Notes under the pieces: model-generated | What the model was told of the DNA's origin: nothing | Database searches by the model: none | Seen by the model: the letters and a program-made list of their open reading frames with translations, nothing else | Made by a program: the position numbers and the translations under genes | Shown: positions 21,314 through 32,397 of the stretch, piece after piece | Position numbering within the stretch: position 1 is the stretch's first letter | Layout: each line of letters begins with the position of its first letter | NCBI GenBank assembly: GCA_030734395.1 | Contig: JAUZTG010000023.1 | Span: forward strand, 496,001-560,000 | Length of the DNA: 64,000 bases | Source of the DNA: Sarocladium kiliense | Lineage: Eukaryota; Ascomycota; Sordariomycetes; Hypocreales; Sarocladiaceae | Direction: 5' to 3'

Positions 21314-23558
21314 TCACGCATCTTGGAGCAAGATGTGATCACCGCCCTGGGTCTGATCCGTATCACTCGCGCCAGCTCCTGAAACCACGACCACGGGTTG
21401 ATTCTGCCAGCGCTCGAGCAGCGCTTTACCGCTCAACGTGCGACCGCCGTTCGCCTCATTCGAGACGGCGAAGACTTTGGTCACCAGCACGACGTCTAAG
21501 CCCTTGGAGAGGTTGGTCACCGTGTGCTCGACGACGGGGATGAGGGTTCGGCTAGCCTGGAGGTTTGTGTTTGCTTCGGCCTTGATGGCTGATGCGACTG
21601 TCGAGACTTGGATCGGGGCATTGCTCGACAGCAACTCAGCAGATATACCTGACGCGCCGGCAGTCGAAAAGACAACGGAGGATTCCTGGCTATTAAGGAT
21701 TCCCTCTGCTTCTCCTAGGTTCGTCACATGGCTCACCGTCTTCGCGTCGGTAACCGATATCATCCTTTTGTCAGACTTCCGCGTGCCGTGAATTGCAAAC
21801 GACCCCTCAACAAGCTCCAGCTGCCTGACTTGGTCGCTCAGGATGGAAATGCGGTGGACGCGGATGTGCCAATCCGGCCATCGATCTGAAGGTGGAATAA
21901 GAGTCGTCGTCACAGTCACCTGCCTATCTGCCCAAGGGTACCACTGGGATGAGACCGCTAAAAGGTCTTCGGTCACCAATGTGCCTGTTCTGACGGACGC
22001 GCTGCCAACGCTAGAGTCTGTGCAAATGCGCTTCGTAGCCCAGGTCTCGGTGCCGTCTCTGCTAAGCAACAAGACATTGTCTGGGGCTATTTGCGATAGC
22101 AGCGTGGTGCCCACCGCAACGGACAGGGGGAGGCTAGAGGAATAGGCGAATTTGCAGTACTTGGCCGTTGAGTTCTTGAAGGATCTGAACAGAAACTGGG
22201 AAGGGTTGAGAAGGAAGTGGTGGTTGCCCTTGGGGTGATTGCAGAGGAGCTGTCGTGGAGCTTGGAGCCAGGAGACGCCGAGGTCATGTTTGGAGTACTC
22301 CGCCTCAGGTTCTGTCCAGAACGGACTGTCTGCCGTTAGGCCTACGACAACAAAAGACTTCAAAGCCCAGTAGACCGATTGGTGCGAGTTATAGTCTTCG
22401 CTGAGGAACATGTTTCTATGGGGTGCGAGGTGGTTAGCTGAGTGCCGATGCTCTCCAGTGAGCGACAGGAATAGAAAGGTTGACTTACGGATAGGTCCAA
22501 CCGATGTTGATAGTACCGTCTGATCGAAAGATCCCCTCAGATCTGTTTGCCCACCAACGCAGGTGTCTCAGAAGATGACCCTTGACCGCACCTGGAGTAC
22601 GAATTGGTTCCGGCAGATTGTCCACTTCAGCGAACGCTAGGGCAGCGAAGAATCCAGCGCACGCGAATCGATATGTCAGAGATCTGCCAAACGGGATAGC
22701 GGCACCTTCAGTATCGAAGTACCGCCAGAACTGCGCCCCAAAATCCCTTGCTTGCTGACGATACTTGTCCGCCCGCGCCAGGTCGAGATCGGCAGCGAAC
22801 TTAACGAATAGCAGCTGACTGTACTGAATAGCGAAGCTTCCGGAATAATAGTCGGCCTGACGTGACCAGAAGCGCTGGTTGGTCTTGCCTGTCTTCTCGC
22901 GTATTTCTGACTCGGTTGAGAGCACCTCCTGCACCGTAGGCCATATCCCGTCACTCGACCAACCGTCTTGGAGGTACATGCGGTCAAGCTGAGATAGATC
23001 TTCGTGCATCTGGTTCCGAATATCCGTACGGTCCACGCCACAAACCTTGATGAGGGCGATACTAGACATAACGCGGAACCAGAGCCAGTTTGATGTGTGG
23101 AACTCGCGGCCAAGTAATCTCAAAAGCCAGTTCTGTATGTTCTCCTTGGTCTCAATGTCGAATCTATCCCAGAGGCCGCTGCTCTGGCCCGCAAGGAGAC
23201 CAAAGGCGATCATCTCAGCCTCGACCATGCGTTGGTCGCGATCCTGAAAAGTGCCCCAGTACTCCTCATGGCTAGGATCTGTGCCGGCCTTGAAGCCCGT
23301 GATCCAGGGCTGCAGAAGAGTCTCGCTGTCAGGTTCCTGCGCGTGCAGCAGGGCGCCAACCACGAAAAGGGGCCTCGCGAACCCTTCCAACTGGGCGGCC
23401 GTCTCGTCAAAATGAGTGCCGATGGACTCTGGTATGCACACTCGGGCTTTTGCAGGCGAGAAGTACGGGAGCAGCGGTGCTATGAGAGCCATACCGGCCT
23501 CGACCACGTCGCCGCGGGTAACCAGCGGGTTGTTGGAGAAAGACTGTAGCCGAGGCAT
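21314..23558 (-). CDS. DUF2264 protein (GH154-type, putative beta-glucuronidase)
   Basis: Two exons (23558-22489 and 22415-21314, 73-nt intron) encode 723 residues. The first half is a DUF2264 (alpha/alpha)6-type barrel, with Asn-Pro-Leu-Val-Thr-Arg at the start, Phe-His-Thr-Ser-Asn-Trp-Leu-Trp-Phe-Arg-Val-Met, and Asp-Gly-Trp-Ser-Ser-Asp-Gly-Ile-Trp-Pro. The splice junction falls at Trp-Thr-Tyr-Pro-Asn-Met-Phe-Leu-Ser-Glu-Asp-Tyr. The second half is beta-rich. To my knowledge DUF2264 proteins fall in CAZy GH154, in which a beta-glucuronidase has been characterised; treat the exact activity as unproven here. There is no signal peptide, so it is probably intracellular. It shares a 329-base promoter with the GH88 gene, the strongest hint that both act on uronic-acid oligosaccharides. 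Confidence 0.85.
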
Positions 23559-23723
23559 GGTGTGGGATTGGTAAACTATTGTTCTATTCCCAACAGCGGG
23601 CTCGTATCTTTGAATCTATCGCCAACGCATTTGTCCTTTCTCATCTTGTGTCCACAGTTGTCGAACAGTGGCCTCGGACATTGATCGTCCGGCTGCGGGG
23701 TCAGGCCCGGCGCTCTCCGCCAT

Positions 23724-23757
23724 CCGGGGCCGGGGCCGGACCGGCTTTCGGGCTCGG
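23724..23757. promoter_or_regulatory. CGG/CCG-rich block in the DUF2264-GH88 divergent promoter
   Basis: This block in the middle of a 329-base bidirectional promoter (23559-23887) has a dense run of CCGG and CGG triplets in both orientations, beginning with CCGG at 23724. Zn2Cys6 factors bind paired CGG triplets, and such a regulator lies about 2.3 kb away. The match is by motif only. Confidence 0.4.
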
Positions 23758-23887
23758 GGGAATCCATCATCAGCGCAGCCAGATCACGCAGACATGTGGA
23801 ATAAGTCGAGACCAACCCGAAACTGGTTGCTTTAGAGAATGACATTCACAGCTGCCCACCGTGACAGCGACCCTACCACCGACAGTT

Positions 23888-25506
23888 ATGCCCATGAGCA
23901 CAATGACGGCAACAACACCAACAGACACAACGACGACGACGAAGCTTACAAACCTCAAAGCTTGCAATGAAGTCTCTTATTCCAATGGCTTCAATCCAAG
24001 TTCCACGAAAAGCAACATCAGCACAGGCTCCCCGTTGAGGCAGCTCTTTTCAGAGAACATCACAGCGAAGATATTGCTCGTTGCAGAGAAGTACCTACAA
24101 GGAAATGTACCATAACTAATGTTACCCATATCATTTATGACATGACACTGACAATGACCCCTTCCTAGAACCCCCCTACCGTTTACCCCGAGCTTGTGCC
24201 CCAGGGTGGAGAGGGTCAAGGGAGTTACTCCCTTCGAATGATTGATTTCTGGACATGCGGATTCTTTCCTGGAAGTATCTGGGCATTGGTCGAGAGAGCA
24301 ACGAAATATCCACAGAGCATGCGTCATGAAGACTTAAGACTTCTGCTCCAGCATGTCCGGCGCCGGCTCGTAGACCTTGGCAGAACATGGTCAGATCCCA
24401 TCGCGGCATCGGCGCACCGCACTGACACCCACGATCTTGGCTTTATAATCCTCCCACATATGAGGCCTAGATGGGAGCTATTCCATGACCAAAACGCGCT
24501 GGACAGTATCTGTACAGCTGCCACCAGCCTCTACTCGCGCTTTGACGCCAGGGCGGGGGCTATCAGATCGTGGGATAGCATCACTTGGATGCGCGACGCC
24601 GAGTTTCACTGCAAAGCAACAAACTTCCTTGTCATTATCGACTCCATGTGCAACCTCGAGCTTCTTTACTACGCTGCGTCTCACACAGGTTACGACTACC
24701 TTGCCAAAGCGGCTACAACACACGCGAAGACCCTCATTACGTCCCATCTGAGACGAGAGTCTGTCCAACGTCATGGCTATGACGGTGTTCTGTATAGCAC
24801 CATTCACGTTGCTAATCTCGGTCCTACTACTGGCAAAGTTCAACACATCTACACTGCCCAGGGCCATCTACCTTCTACCACATGGTCACGGGGCCAAGCT
24901 TGGGCTATCCTTGGTTACGCTCAAGCCTTCCAGTGGACAGGCGATGAGGAGTTCTTGGATGTCGCGAGGGGAACTGCCGAGTACTTCCTGCACCGCCTGG
25001 AGACTGCGCCCAAATGCGTTGAAGTCCTCTCGCTGCAGACAAATGGCCACGTTAATGGTCATGGAGAGACTCGTTCCCCGACAGGAAGATATGTTCCACT
25101 CTGGGACTTCGATGCACCGATCGAAGACACGGAGTTCCCACTCCGCGACGCATCGGCCGGTGTTATTGTCGCAAATGGACTACTGGTGCTCGTCCAGATC
25201 CTAATAAAGCGCGGGCAGCATACTGAGGCAGATGGATACCTGCGGAATGCGATCATGATTGTCGAAGACACGCTAGCGTTGTGCCTCTCAAAGGAACAGG
25301 TCCTCCTAGAGACGAGGCCCAACGGTGGCGTCTCAGTAGCCTTCAAGAATGGAGCTTCAGCGCCATTTGAAAGCATCCTGAGGAACTCGACGGTGACTTG
25401 GAACAAGCACAGTCAGAGTCGGAACGGCGACCATGGACTAGTCTATGCGGATTACTACCTGATAGAGTTTGGCAATCGTCTTCTTCAGCTTGGATATCAC
25501 CGCTAA
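23888..25506 (+). CDS. GH88 unsaturated glucuronyl hydrolase
   Basis: Two exons (23888-24106, 24169-25506; 62-nt intron) encode 518 residues. An upstream ATG at 23839 is in another frame; the chosen start is the first in-frame ATG. The first 25 residues are Thr/Met-rich low complexity, not a signal peptide, so the enzyme is probably intracellular. The GH88 (alpha/alpha)6 barrel carries the two expected Asp residues: Asp162 in Thr-His-Asp-Leu-Gly-Phe and Asp231 in Ile-Ile-Asp-Ser-Met-Cys-Asn-Leu. These correspond to the catalytic pair of known unsaturated glucuronyl hydrolases. The family hydrates and releases the 4,5-unsaturated uronic acid left at the end of oligosaccharides by polysaccharide lyases. 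It is divergently paired with the DUF2264 gene. No lyase gene is present in this window. Confidence 0.92.
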
Positions 25507-27022
25507 GAAGGGAAGTCGAAGGGCAGCAAATAGAGATCACACTTCTTTGAATACATGGGGAAATCACGCGAGCGGTAAAGAAAGCCAGGTCTCGTACTAT
25601 GTTCAGGTGGGAGAAGCCAAGGCTCTACAAGCATCTGCACGTTGCTCTTAGACATTGAGTATCTCCGATATCTCATATAACTTAGATACAATTAAAATAC
25701 AGGAACCAACTGCTTTTCGTAATACATTCCTGTGTTATGTCATCCTTTATATTCATCACTTGAGCGGGCTTGCCAATGTACCCGTTTAGGCAGGCTCGTC
25801 CTTCACTTTTATGTAGGAATTTCAATTCTAGCTAATTCCTTTTCCTTTATACGACCTATCTAAAGCTATTTAAGAAGCCCTAGTTTAACCTTAGCACCTC
25901 CTGGGTTTACTGCAGCAGCTTTCGAGACGCAATGCGAGTCTCACGTTCTGGGCATAGGGTAGTAGAAGACACGAGACCAACTGACGCATCAACATTGCAA
26001 GCTCACCCTTCGGTTGCACCACCGCGTTCTACGTTGCAAGGCGTATCCTGCTATGCTTGTGAAACAGGAACAAGAGTCGTGGATTTCATATCACGAAGAG
26101 CAGTATCAACGATCCGACTAAACTTCCATTCCAGATGTGCCTTGACGGCTGGTATGGAAAACGTGACTCGTGCTCTTCATAGCTGGAGAACATGGTGTAA
26201 CGTGGTGTGGACTAACCAACCTCCTCGATTAGTCCTAACATCGGCGAGATGGACCAGCTTTCGTGGGGTTGGGTTGGGTTGGACCGGACTGAACTCTGCC
26301 CCCGCACCAGGCACATATGCCTATCCCTTCTGCATGAAGAACTGGTAATGTGGACTGACGATCGATAGAGATGTCATTGCGATTTTGGTGTTCTCTTAGT
26401 ACGGCTGTGCTTCTCCTCGCTCGCTTCTGCTGGGTTTCAAGAGCTACAACCTGCCTTGGATGAACCTAGCTCAGGTGATAATCGTATACCGTATATCCGG
26501 TCATCAAAGCACCGCTTCTTGAGCCCCTCTATTTCCAATTGACGGTGGTTGCCTATCTAGGGCAAAAATAGCTATCAGTGACCCCCACCAAAGCCTACCT
26601 CCATCTGCTATTGTAGCATCCTGCTTTGGTTCCTCTCCACTTGTTCCGGCTTCGTTAACCCCCCACCGGCATCTCTTATCCGACTTGCCCGATACGACTC
26701 AGAACTACACCCAGGCTTGACTTGAGCTGCCCTGATCGTTATCTGAAGAACCCCTCTATCTTCTGAACGCTGATCACTGCCATCAGAAGACAAACGGGGT
26801 TCTAAGTGCAGGTCTCTGGTGCTGATGAATTACCCCACGTAAGATCGGGGGTCTGTTGTAACTGCCCACGTATTTATCTAAAGACAACGCCGGGCTATTG
26901 TGTTACTCTCTCTGTGCTCGACTTCTGGATTTTATTCAATGGGCTTGCTGCGTCTTTGATTCTGTCTCGATACACACATATGAAGCAAAACTCAGGCTTT
27001 GACGAGGTTGCTTATATCAACA
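25507..27022. other. intergenic, no gene seen
   Basis: About 1.5 kb. Positions 25740-25910 are AT-rich with many TpA steps and could be a mutated repeat remnant. An open frame at 25932-26348 shows no family resemblance. The distal end should carry the permease promoter. Confidence 0.4.
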
Positions 27023-28788
27023 ATGGATGTTCAGAATGACGCCGAAAAGGGCCCGCCTCATAGTGAGGCTGGATCGGTGAAGATGACATATGTTGAAGAA
27101 GATCAGGGCGCTGATAGTGCACTGCACCGCAAGCTGAACGGTCGCCATCTTACCATGATTGGCATCGGTTCTTCGATTGGAATGGGACTCTGGCTCGGGA
27201 GTGGCAAGGGGTTAGCTAACGGCGGACCTGCCACTCTCTTCATCGGATGTAAGCATTCCCTACTCTTACCCTGGTGACCCATCCAAATTGTGGGCGCTGA
27301 GAGCTGACATTTGTACTTGGGACTTGTCTAGTCTGCATTGCCAGCTCCATCGTCTGGTCCGTTACCCAGTCCATTGGTGAAATGGCCGTCATGTATCCTT
27401 TGCCATCCGCCTTCGTCCAGTGGACCAACAAGTTCGTCCATCCAGCCGCAGGTTTTGCTCTCGGATGGTGCTATTGGTTCAACTACTGGATTGCCGTAGC
27501 CAACGAGCTACAGGGCGTCGTCACCGTTCTGAACTATTGGACAACCGCTGTACCTAAAGCGGCGCTCATCTCTATTTTCTGGGTCCTTACCATCTTGACG
27601 AATGTTTGGGGGGTCCGCTTCTTCGGTGAGCTGGAGGTGGTTATGTCCTTCATCAAGTTTGGCTGGATCTTCGTTGTTGTTATTGCCTCGATCGTCATTT
27701 CCGCTGGAGGTGCTCCTAACGATGAAGCCGTCGGCTTCCGCTATTGGAACCAGACACCATTCATTAATGGCTTCGTCGGGTTCCTCAACGTCTTCCCTGT
27801 CTGCGTCTTTGCACTTTCTGGCTCTGAGACGACGGGCCTTATGGCTGCAGAAACAAGTAATCCCCGAAAGTATGTTCCTCGTGCTGTCAACGCTATCTGG
27901 TACCGACTTGCCATGTTCTACCTCTTGGGATCCTTGATGGTCACAATCACGGTCGATCCCAAGAATCCAGCTCTTTTCGGCTCAGCTCATGGCGCAGCTA
28001 CAGAGGCCTCGCCATTCGTCATCGCATTCATGGGAGCGAAGCTTAAGCCACTCGCCCATATGATGAATGCAGTTATCTTTGTTTCTGTGTTCTCGTCCGC
28101 AAGTATCAACACGTTTGCGGGTGCCCGCACACTGTTTGGATTAGGTCAAATTGGCATGGCACCTAAGGTATGCTTCTGAATACTTTGTTTAAGTAGGCTC
28201 AACCTCTTCCCGTCGCAGTTGCTGACATCGAATTCCGTCCAGTTCATGACAAAGGCAGACAGCTGGGGCAGACCGTGGTATGGGCTTATCCCAACCATGA
28301 TCGTTGCTGGCGCTCTGTCCTACCTGAATGTGAGCCATACTGGTGCTGAAGTCTTCGGATGGCTTTCCAGTCTCGTATCGCTTTTCACACTCTTCGGCTG
28401 GAGTATGATCTGCTTCACTCACATCCGCATGCGCCACGCTTGGAAGGTCCAAGGTCGTTCTCCAGCCGACTTACCATGGCGAAGCCTTGCGTGGCCGTGG
28501 TCCTCCTACTGGGGGCTGAGCTGGTGCATTGTCATCATCTGCGTGCAGTTCTATCTCGCGCTCTGGCCACTGGGTGGAGAGCCCAGCGCCAAGGGCTTCT
28601 TCTCCACGTACTCCTCCGTGGTTGTTGGCATAGTCATCTTCATTGGAGCAAAGTTCTACTATCGAGGTGGGTGGCTACTTGAAGCATCTACAATAGATCT
28701 GGATGCCGATCGTCGCTGGTATTCAACGGAGGAGGAAGACGTCCAAGGGAAGAAAAGCTTTCTCAAAAGGCTGTACGCTCGCATGTGA
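27023..28788 (+). CDS. amino-acid permease (AAP/YAT family)
   Basis: Three exons (27023-27248, 27332-28167, 28243-28788) encode 535 residues. The protein has a cytosolic N-tail of about 45 residues and 12 predicted helices. Helix 1 contains Ile-Gly-Ile-Gly-Ser-Ser-Ile-Gly-Met-Gly-Leu-Trp-Leu-Gly-Ser-Gly, and the APC family signs Gly-Glu-Met-Ala, Gly-Ser-Glu-Thr-Thr-Gly and Glu-Thr-Ser-Asn-Pro-Arg-Lys are present. It should import amino acids by proton symport at the plasma membrane. A second in-frame acceptor at 28218 would add eight residues in the loop after Met-Ala-Pro-Lys. The family sequence favours the acceptor at 28242. It is tail-to-tail with the regulator at 29048-30735. Confidence 0.92.
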
Positions 28789-29047
28789 TTGACATCGCTG
28801 GTTATGATAGGACTTTGCCATCAAATCTTCCACATCGAAAGGATGCCCTGGATAGATGATCAATTAACACGTTCTCATCCATAGGCATTCTCATACATGC
28901 ACTAGTGACCAGGAAGTAGTCGAGATCTCTCCGTGTGATCACCCTCACACATGGCAATCAGATACTTCCCACTGGATAATGGCCAGCTGTTCACACATGT
29001 CGATCAAGCTGGGGGACATATCTGTCTCGTTCCACTCGCGTTTCCAT

Positions 29048-30735
29048 TCAAGTCTGTTGCGAGGTAGCCGGCTCTCGTAGTATTGCCATCGCGTCATCAG
29101 CATACTTGTCGCGTATTGTATAGTTGTCTGGCTCCATGGCAGCCTTTTCTGGCACCGGCAGGGCATGATGAAGAAGGAAACGGACCATCCATCGGTCAAC
29201 GCGGTGTGTGTTTGGGTCAGCCGACCACATGCATGCCCGCTGAAACACGAAAAGCCTCTCGGTCTTTGAATGCATCAGTATGAAAAAGGCGTGAATGTTA
29301 TCAACTCGCACGTACCAAATCTTCCACAGCAGGCCAATACTTCCGCAGCTCTACTAAGGTGCCAAAGTTGTTCTGAAGCCTCGAGCGGGTGGCGTCCATT
29401 TCCTCTTGTTCGCCGAAGAGTAACGTATGTAAAAGAGCAGCGGAAGAGACTACTGTCATGTGTGCGACAATGAAGTAGACTGCTTCACAGCCTGGTATTC
29501 GCTGCGACATGCTTAAGAGGTCACTGAAGCTTGCCGCGTGGTATCTACATTTCGCAGCGAACGGTGACGCGCTAGGAGTTCGATCCAACTGCAGATCGAG
29601 GTAATGGAAGTAAAGTAAAGTCGAGTAATGGTGGTAACCAAGATGAAGAGCAACATATGCGGATCCAACACGTTTCTCGGCGAAGGCGCGCGCATTGGAC
29701 TCAGACAACCGAATCTCGGAGGGTAGCGACATAACGAAATTGTCTAGGTCAGCCGATATTGCCTGGACACGCACATCAGCAACTTGATCGCTGATAACGT
29801 GAGCGACATGTTGCCGATGAAGGTCTTGCACGTCGCAGAAGATGCTTGCAAGCTGAACCATGCGACCCCAGAGGCCAGGACGAATGACACTAGTGGAGGG
29901 AGTCAAGCACGCAAATTGTGTCTCATCCATGGGGAGCACCTCGATATTGTCTTGCAACTGGCGAGGCAGATCGCTACCAGCAGATGACCAACGATCAATC
30001 ATGTAAAGACTCCACCAGACGCGTAGTCTGATCTCTTTGACGATGACACTGTCAGAAGGATCAGGCCTGGGAAGGTGTATGATCTGAGCGATACGGAGCG
30101 CGATGCCTAGGTATGAGCATTAGCCTGGTGGTCAGGTTTCGACCACATAAAGCCTTGGTCTCGTACCGAAATACAAGGCCTCTGCTTCATTCTTGCCTTC
30201 AGTGCCACAAATGTTCCCAGCAAGAACGCAGGCCTGAATGCTGGCGAGCGAGATGTCCTCAAGGTCCTTCTGAATACTCTCTCTTGCTCGAGCGGAAAGG
30301 CTAGGTGCCAAATGTGCCAGCTCAGACTTTCTCGATAATCTGACTACCTTATTAGTAGGATCACGCATGCGGCTGGGCACCGAGAAGGGCTCACCGGGCG
30401 GCCATTGCTAAGACTCCATAGAGCACTTTGTCTGGCAGAGTACCATCCTTGACCTGCCTTCTCAATGTATCGGGGTGAAAGAGCGTATGCGGCTTATCGT
30501 GTATAAGTCTAATGTAAAGATCGGTCAACTCAAGCTTCTCGTCTATCCCAAGACGAGTTCCATCATCGACTGTTTTGGGTAAGATGCCACGAGAACTATC
30601 TCTTGTTGGCATGCGCTGGGCAAGCGAACAAGGGCTGGAACGGCGTTGACATTGTAGACATGAGCCAAGACCAAGGGATGGAGTACATCGCCGCTTCCCA
30701 ATGCGACACTCTCTGCAGGCTTTGGCGACTTTCAT
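29048..30735 (-). CDS. Zn2Cys6 transcription factor
   Basis: Four exons (30735-30395, 30339-30167, 30106-29316, 29263-29048) encode 506 residues, with introns of 55, 60 and 52 nt. The zinc cluster begins almost at once, with Cys at residues 7, 10, 17, 26, 29 and 36 (spacing 2-6-8-2-6). The longer third gap suggests a loop variant. The fungal transcription factor domain includes Val-Leu-Ala-Gly-Asn, Gly-Ile-Ala-Leu-Arg-Ile-Ala and Arg-Val-Trp-Trp-Ser-Leu-Tyr-Met-Ile-Asp-Arg. It acts in the nucleus. It is convergent with the amino-acid permease and divergent from the FIT gene; whether it controls either is not shown. Confidence 0.88.
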
Positions 30736-31042
30736 TGGTATCGCAAGATCGAAACACGGCGTGGGAGAGTTGCAGGCCAGACTGTAAACGGAGCGCAGGC
30801 GTCCGTTAGCCTGTAACTGTGGTCACCGTATTAAACGGAGCGGTCGGAGTGAAGTAAACCAACCGATCTCCCAAAACGGCGACGTCATCGCCACCAAAAG
30901 GCACCAAAGCTGGAAGCTTCTCTCCATTCGGGAGGCCACATTTCTCGCACTTTTACTCCGTCCCACGACACTGGCCCTCGTCACCCTCTTCTACTATCTC
31001 AGACTCTCTCATGTCTTGACCTGACACACGCTTTGACTTCCG
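30736..31042. promoter_or_regulatory. divergent promoter, Zn2Cys6 regulator / FIT gene
   Basis: A 307-base gap between outward-facing starts. A CGG triplet lies near 30840 and a CT-rich leader precedes the FIT gene. No defined site is claimed. Confidence 0.4.
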
Positions 31043-32112
31043 ATGCCTACCACACGCCGCGGCGCAAAGACGGGTCCTCCCGAAGACATGGTCGACACAC
31101 CCAGCAAACCAGCGACAAGATCCCGAGCCGCGCCACCGCGAAACCCTCCCTTCCTACCGACACCTCTCGAGGTCGTCGTTCTCGCGATCTTCCCGGCGAT
31201 CCTCATCTTTGGCACTATCTTCTCAATTATTTCTCCCGAGACCCGTGCCGCGCCCTATGATCCCGTCGCTCAATCCCACCAACAACACCCCTCCCTGGCG
31301 CCGAGCTACTTCGCACGCAAGTCCAATATCTTCAATGTTCTCTTCGTGAAGCGCGGCTGGGGTTGGACCTCTCTGGCTTTTTTCGCTTTCCTCTTCACAC
31401 ATCCTAGTGTAGCTTCATCGGCAGCCGACTTCACCCCACGCAAGATCCGAGGTCTCATTCGCTGGGGAGTGGCTACGGCTTGGTGGTTCTTGATCACCCA
31501 GTGGTGCTTTGGACCACCCATTATCGATCGAGGCTTCAGGTGGACGGGCGGGCGATGCGAGGTGGCTAAGATGGAGGTGGCCATGGGAGATACGAGCATC
31601 GGCGAGCAACTAACTGCTGTGGCCTGTAAGGCAGCAGGCGGAAAGTGGAAGGGCGGACATGACATATCGGGTCATGTTTTCCTCCTTGTTCTCGCGACTG
31701 GGTTCCTCCTGCAGGAAGTTGGTTGGGCCGTTATGCGCTGGAATGGCCGCAGGTCCGAGGAGCGATCTGTCATTATGGCTGACGGCGCGCTCAAAGGTGC
31801 CAGCGTTGAGTCCGATTCGCGTGCTGGCGAAGGTGGCGCTGAAGCATCGATCGGCCTCGGGGTCAAGTTCGCTACTGGAACAATGGCTTTGAGTCTCTGG
31901 ATGTTGCTCATGACTGCTATCTACTTTCACACGTGGTTTGAGAAGGTGAGTTTCCCATTACCATTCCCATGCAATCACAAATGTCCATCCATGCTAATGA
32001 ACTTAATTAGCTTACTGGACTTCTGTCTGCACTTATCGGACTGTACCTTTTGTACCTTGTTCCACGATTCGTTCCTGCGATCAGAGGTGTTGTTGGGTTG
32101 CCGGGTATTTAG
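31043..32112 (+). CDS. FIT/Scs3 family lipid-droplet membrane protein
   Basis: Two exons (31043-31945 and 32011-32112; 65-nt intron) encode 334 residues. The open frame runs on to 32182 if unspliced, but splicing at AAG/GTGAGT gives the family C-terminus with a final helix. Several membrane segments are visible. The two conserved His of fat-storage-inducing transmembrane proteins are present: Asp-Ile-Ser-Gly-His-Val-Phe-Leu-Leu and Ile-Tyr-Phe-His-Thr-Trp. These ER proteins are acyl-CoA diphosphatases needed for lipid-droplet budding and ER homeostasis. The N-terminal 40 residues are basic and Pro-rich, likely cytosolic. Confidence 0.88.
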
Positions 32113-32397
32113 GGATGGCTGGCTGGAAATCACGCAGGGAGGCGGCAGAAGCCGCTCTTTCAAAAACCTAGAAATTAGATAATGACATTGATATGGAATC
32201 CGCTTTTGCCAATGAATGTTCTCGGGCTGCGCGTCATCCTCTATGAGCAACGATATCCACCTCGTCGTCGTTGGCCGTGTTTGTAGTTGTCCCTCGGTTG
32301 GTGGGGACATGTCGGAATGACCTCACTCGCTGGACGAAGGGCTTCTCTCACCTCATCAACTAATGAGCCCCCCAACGTTTTTCAACCATAAGACGCC

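Noticed and set aside
25932..26348. 138-codon plus-strand open frame
   Set aside because: No family resemblance, no plausible intron extension, and next to AT-rich decayed sequence.
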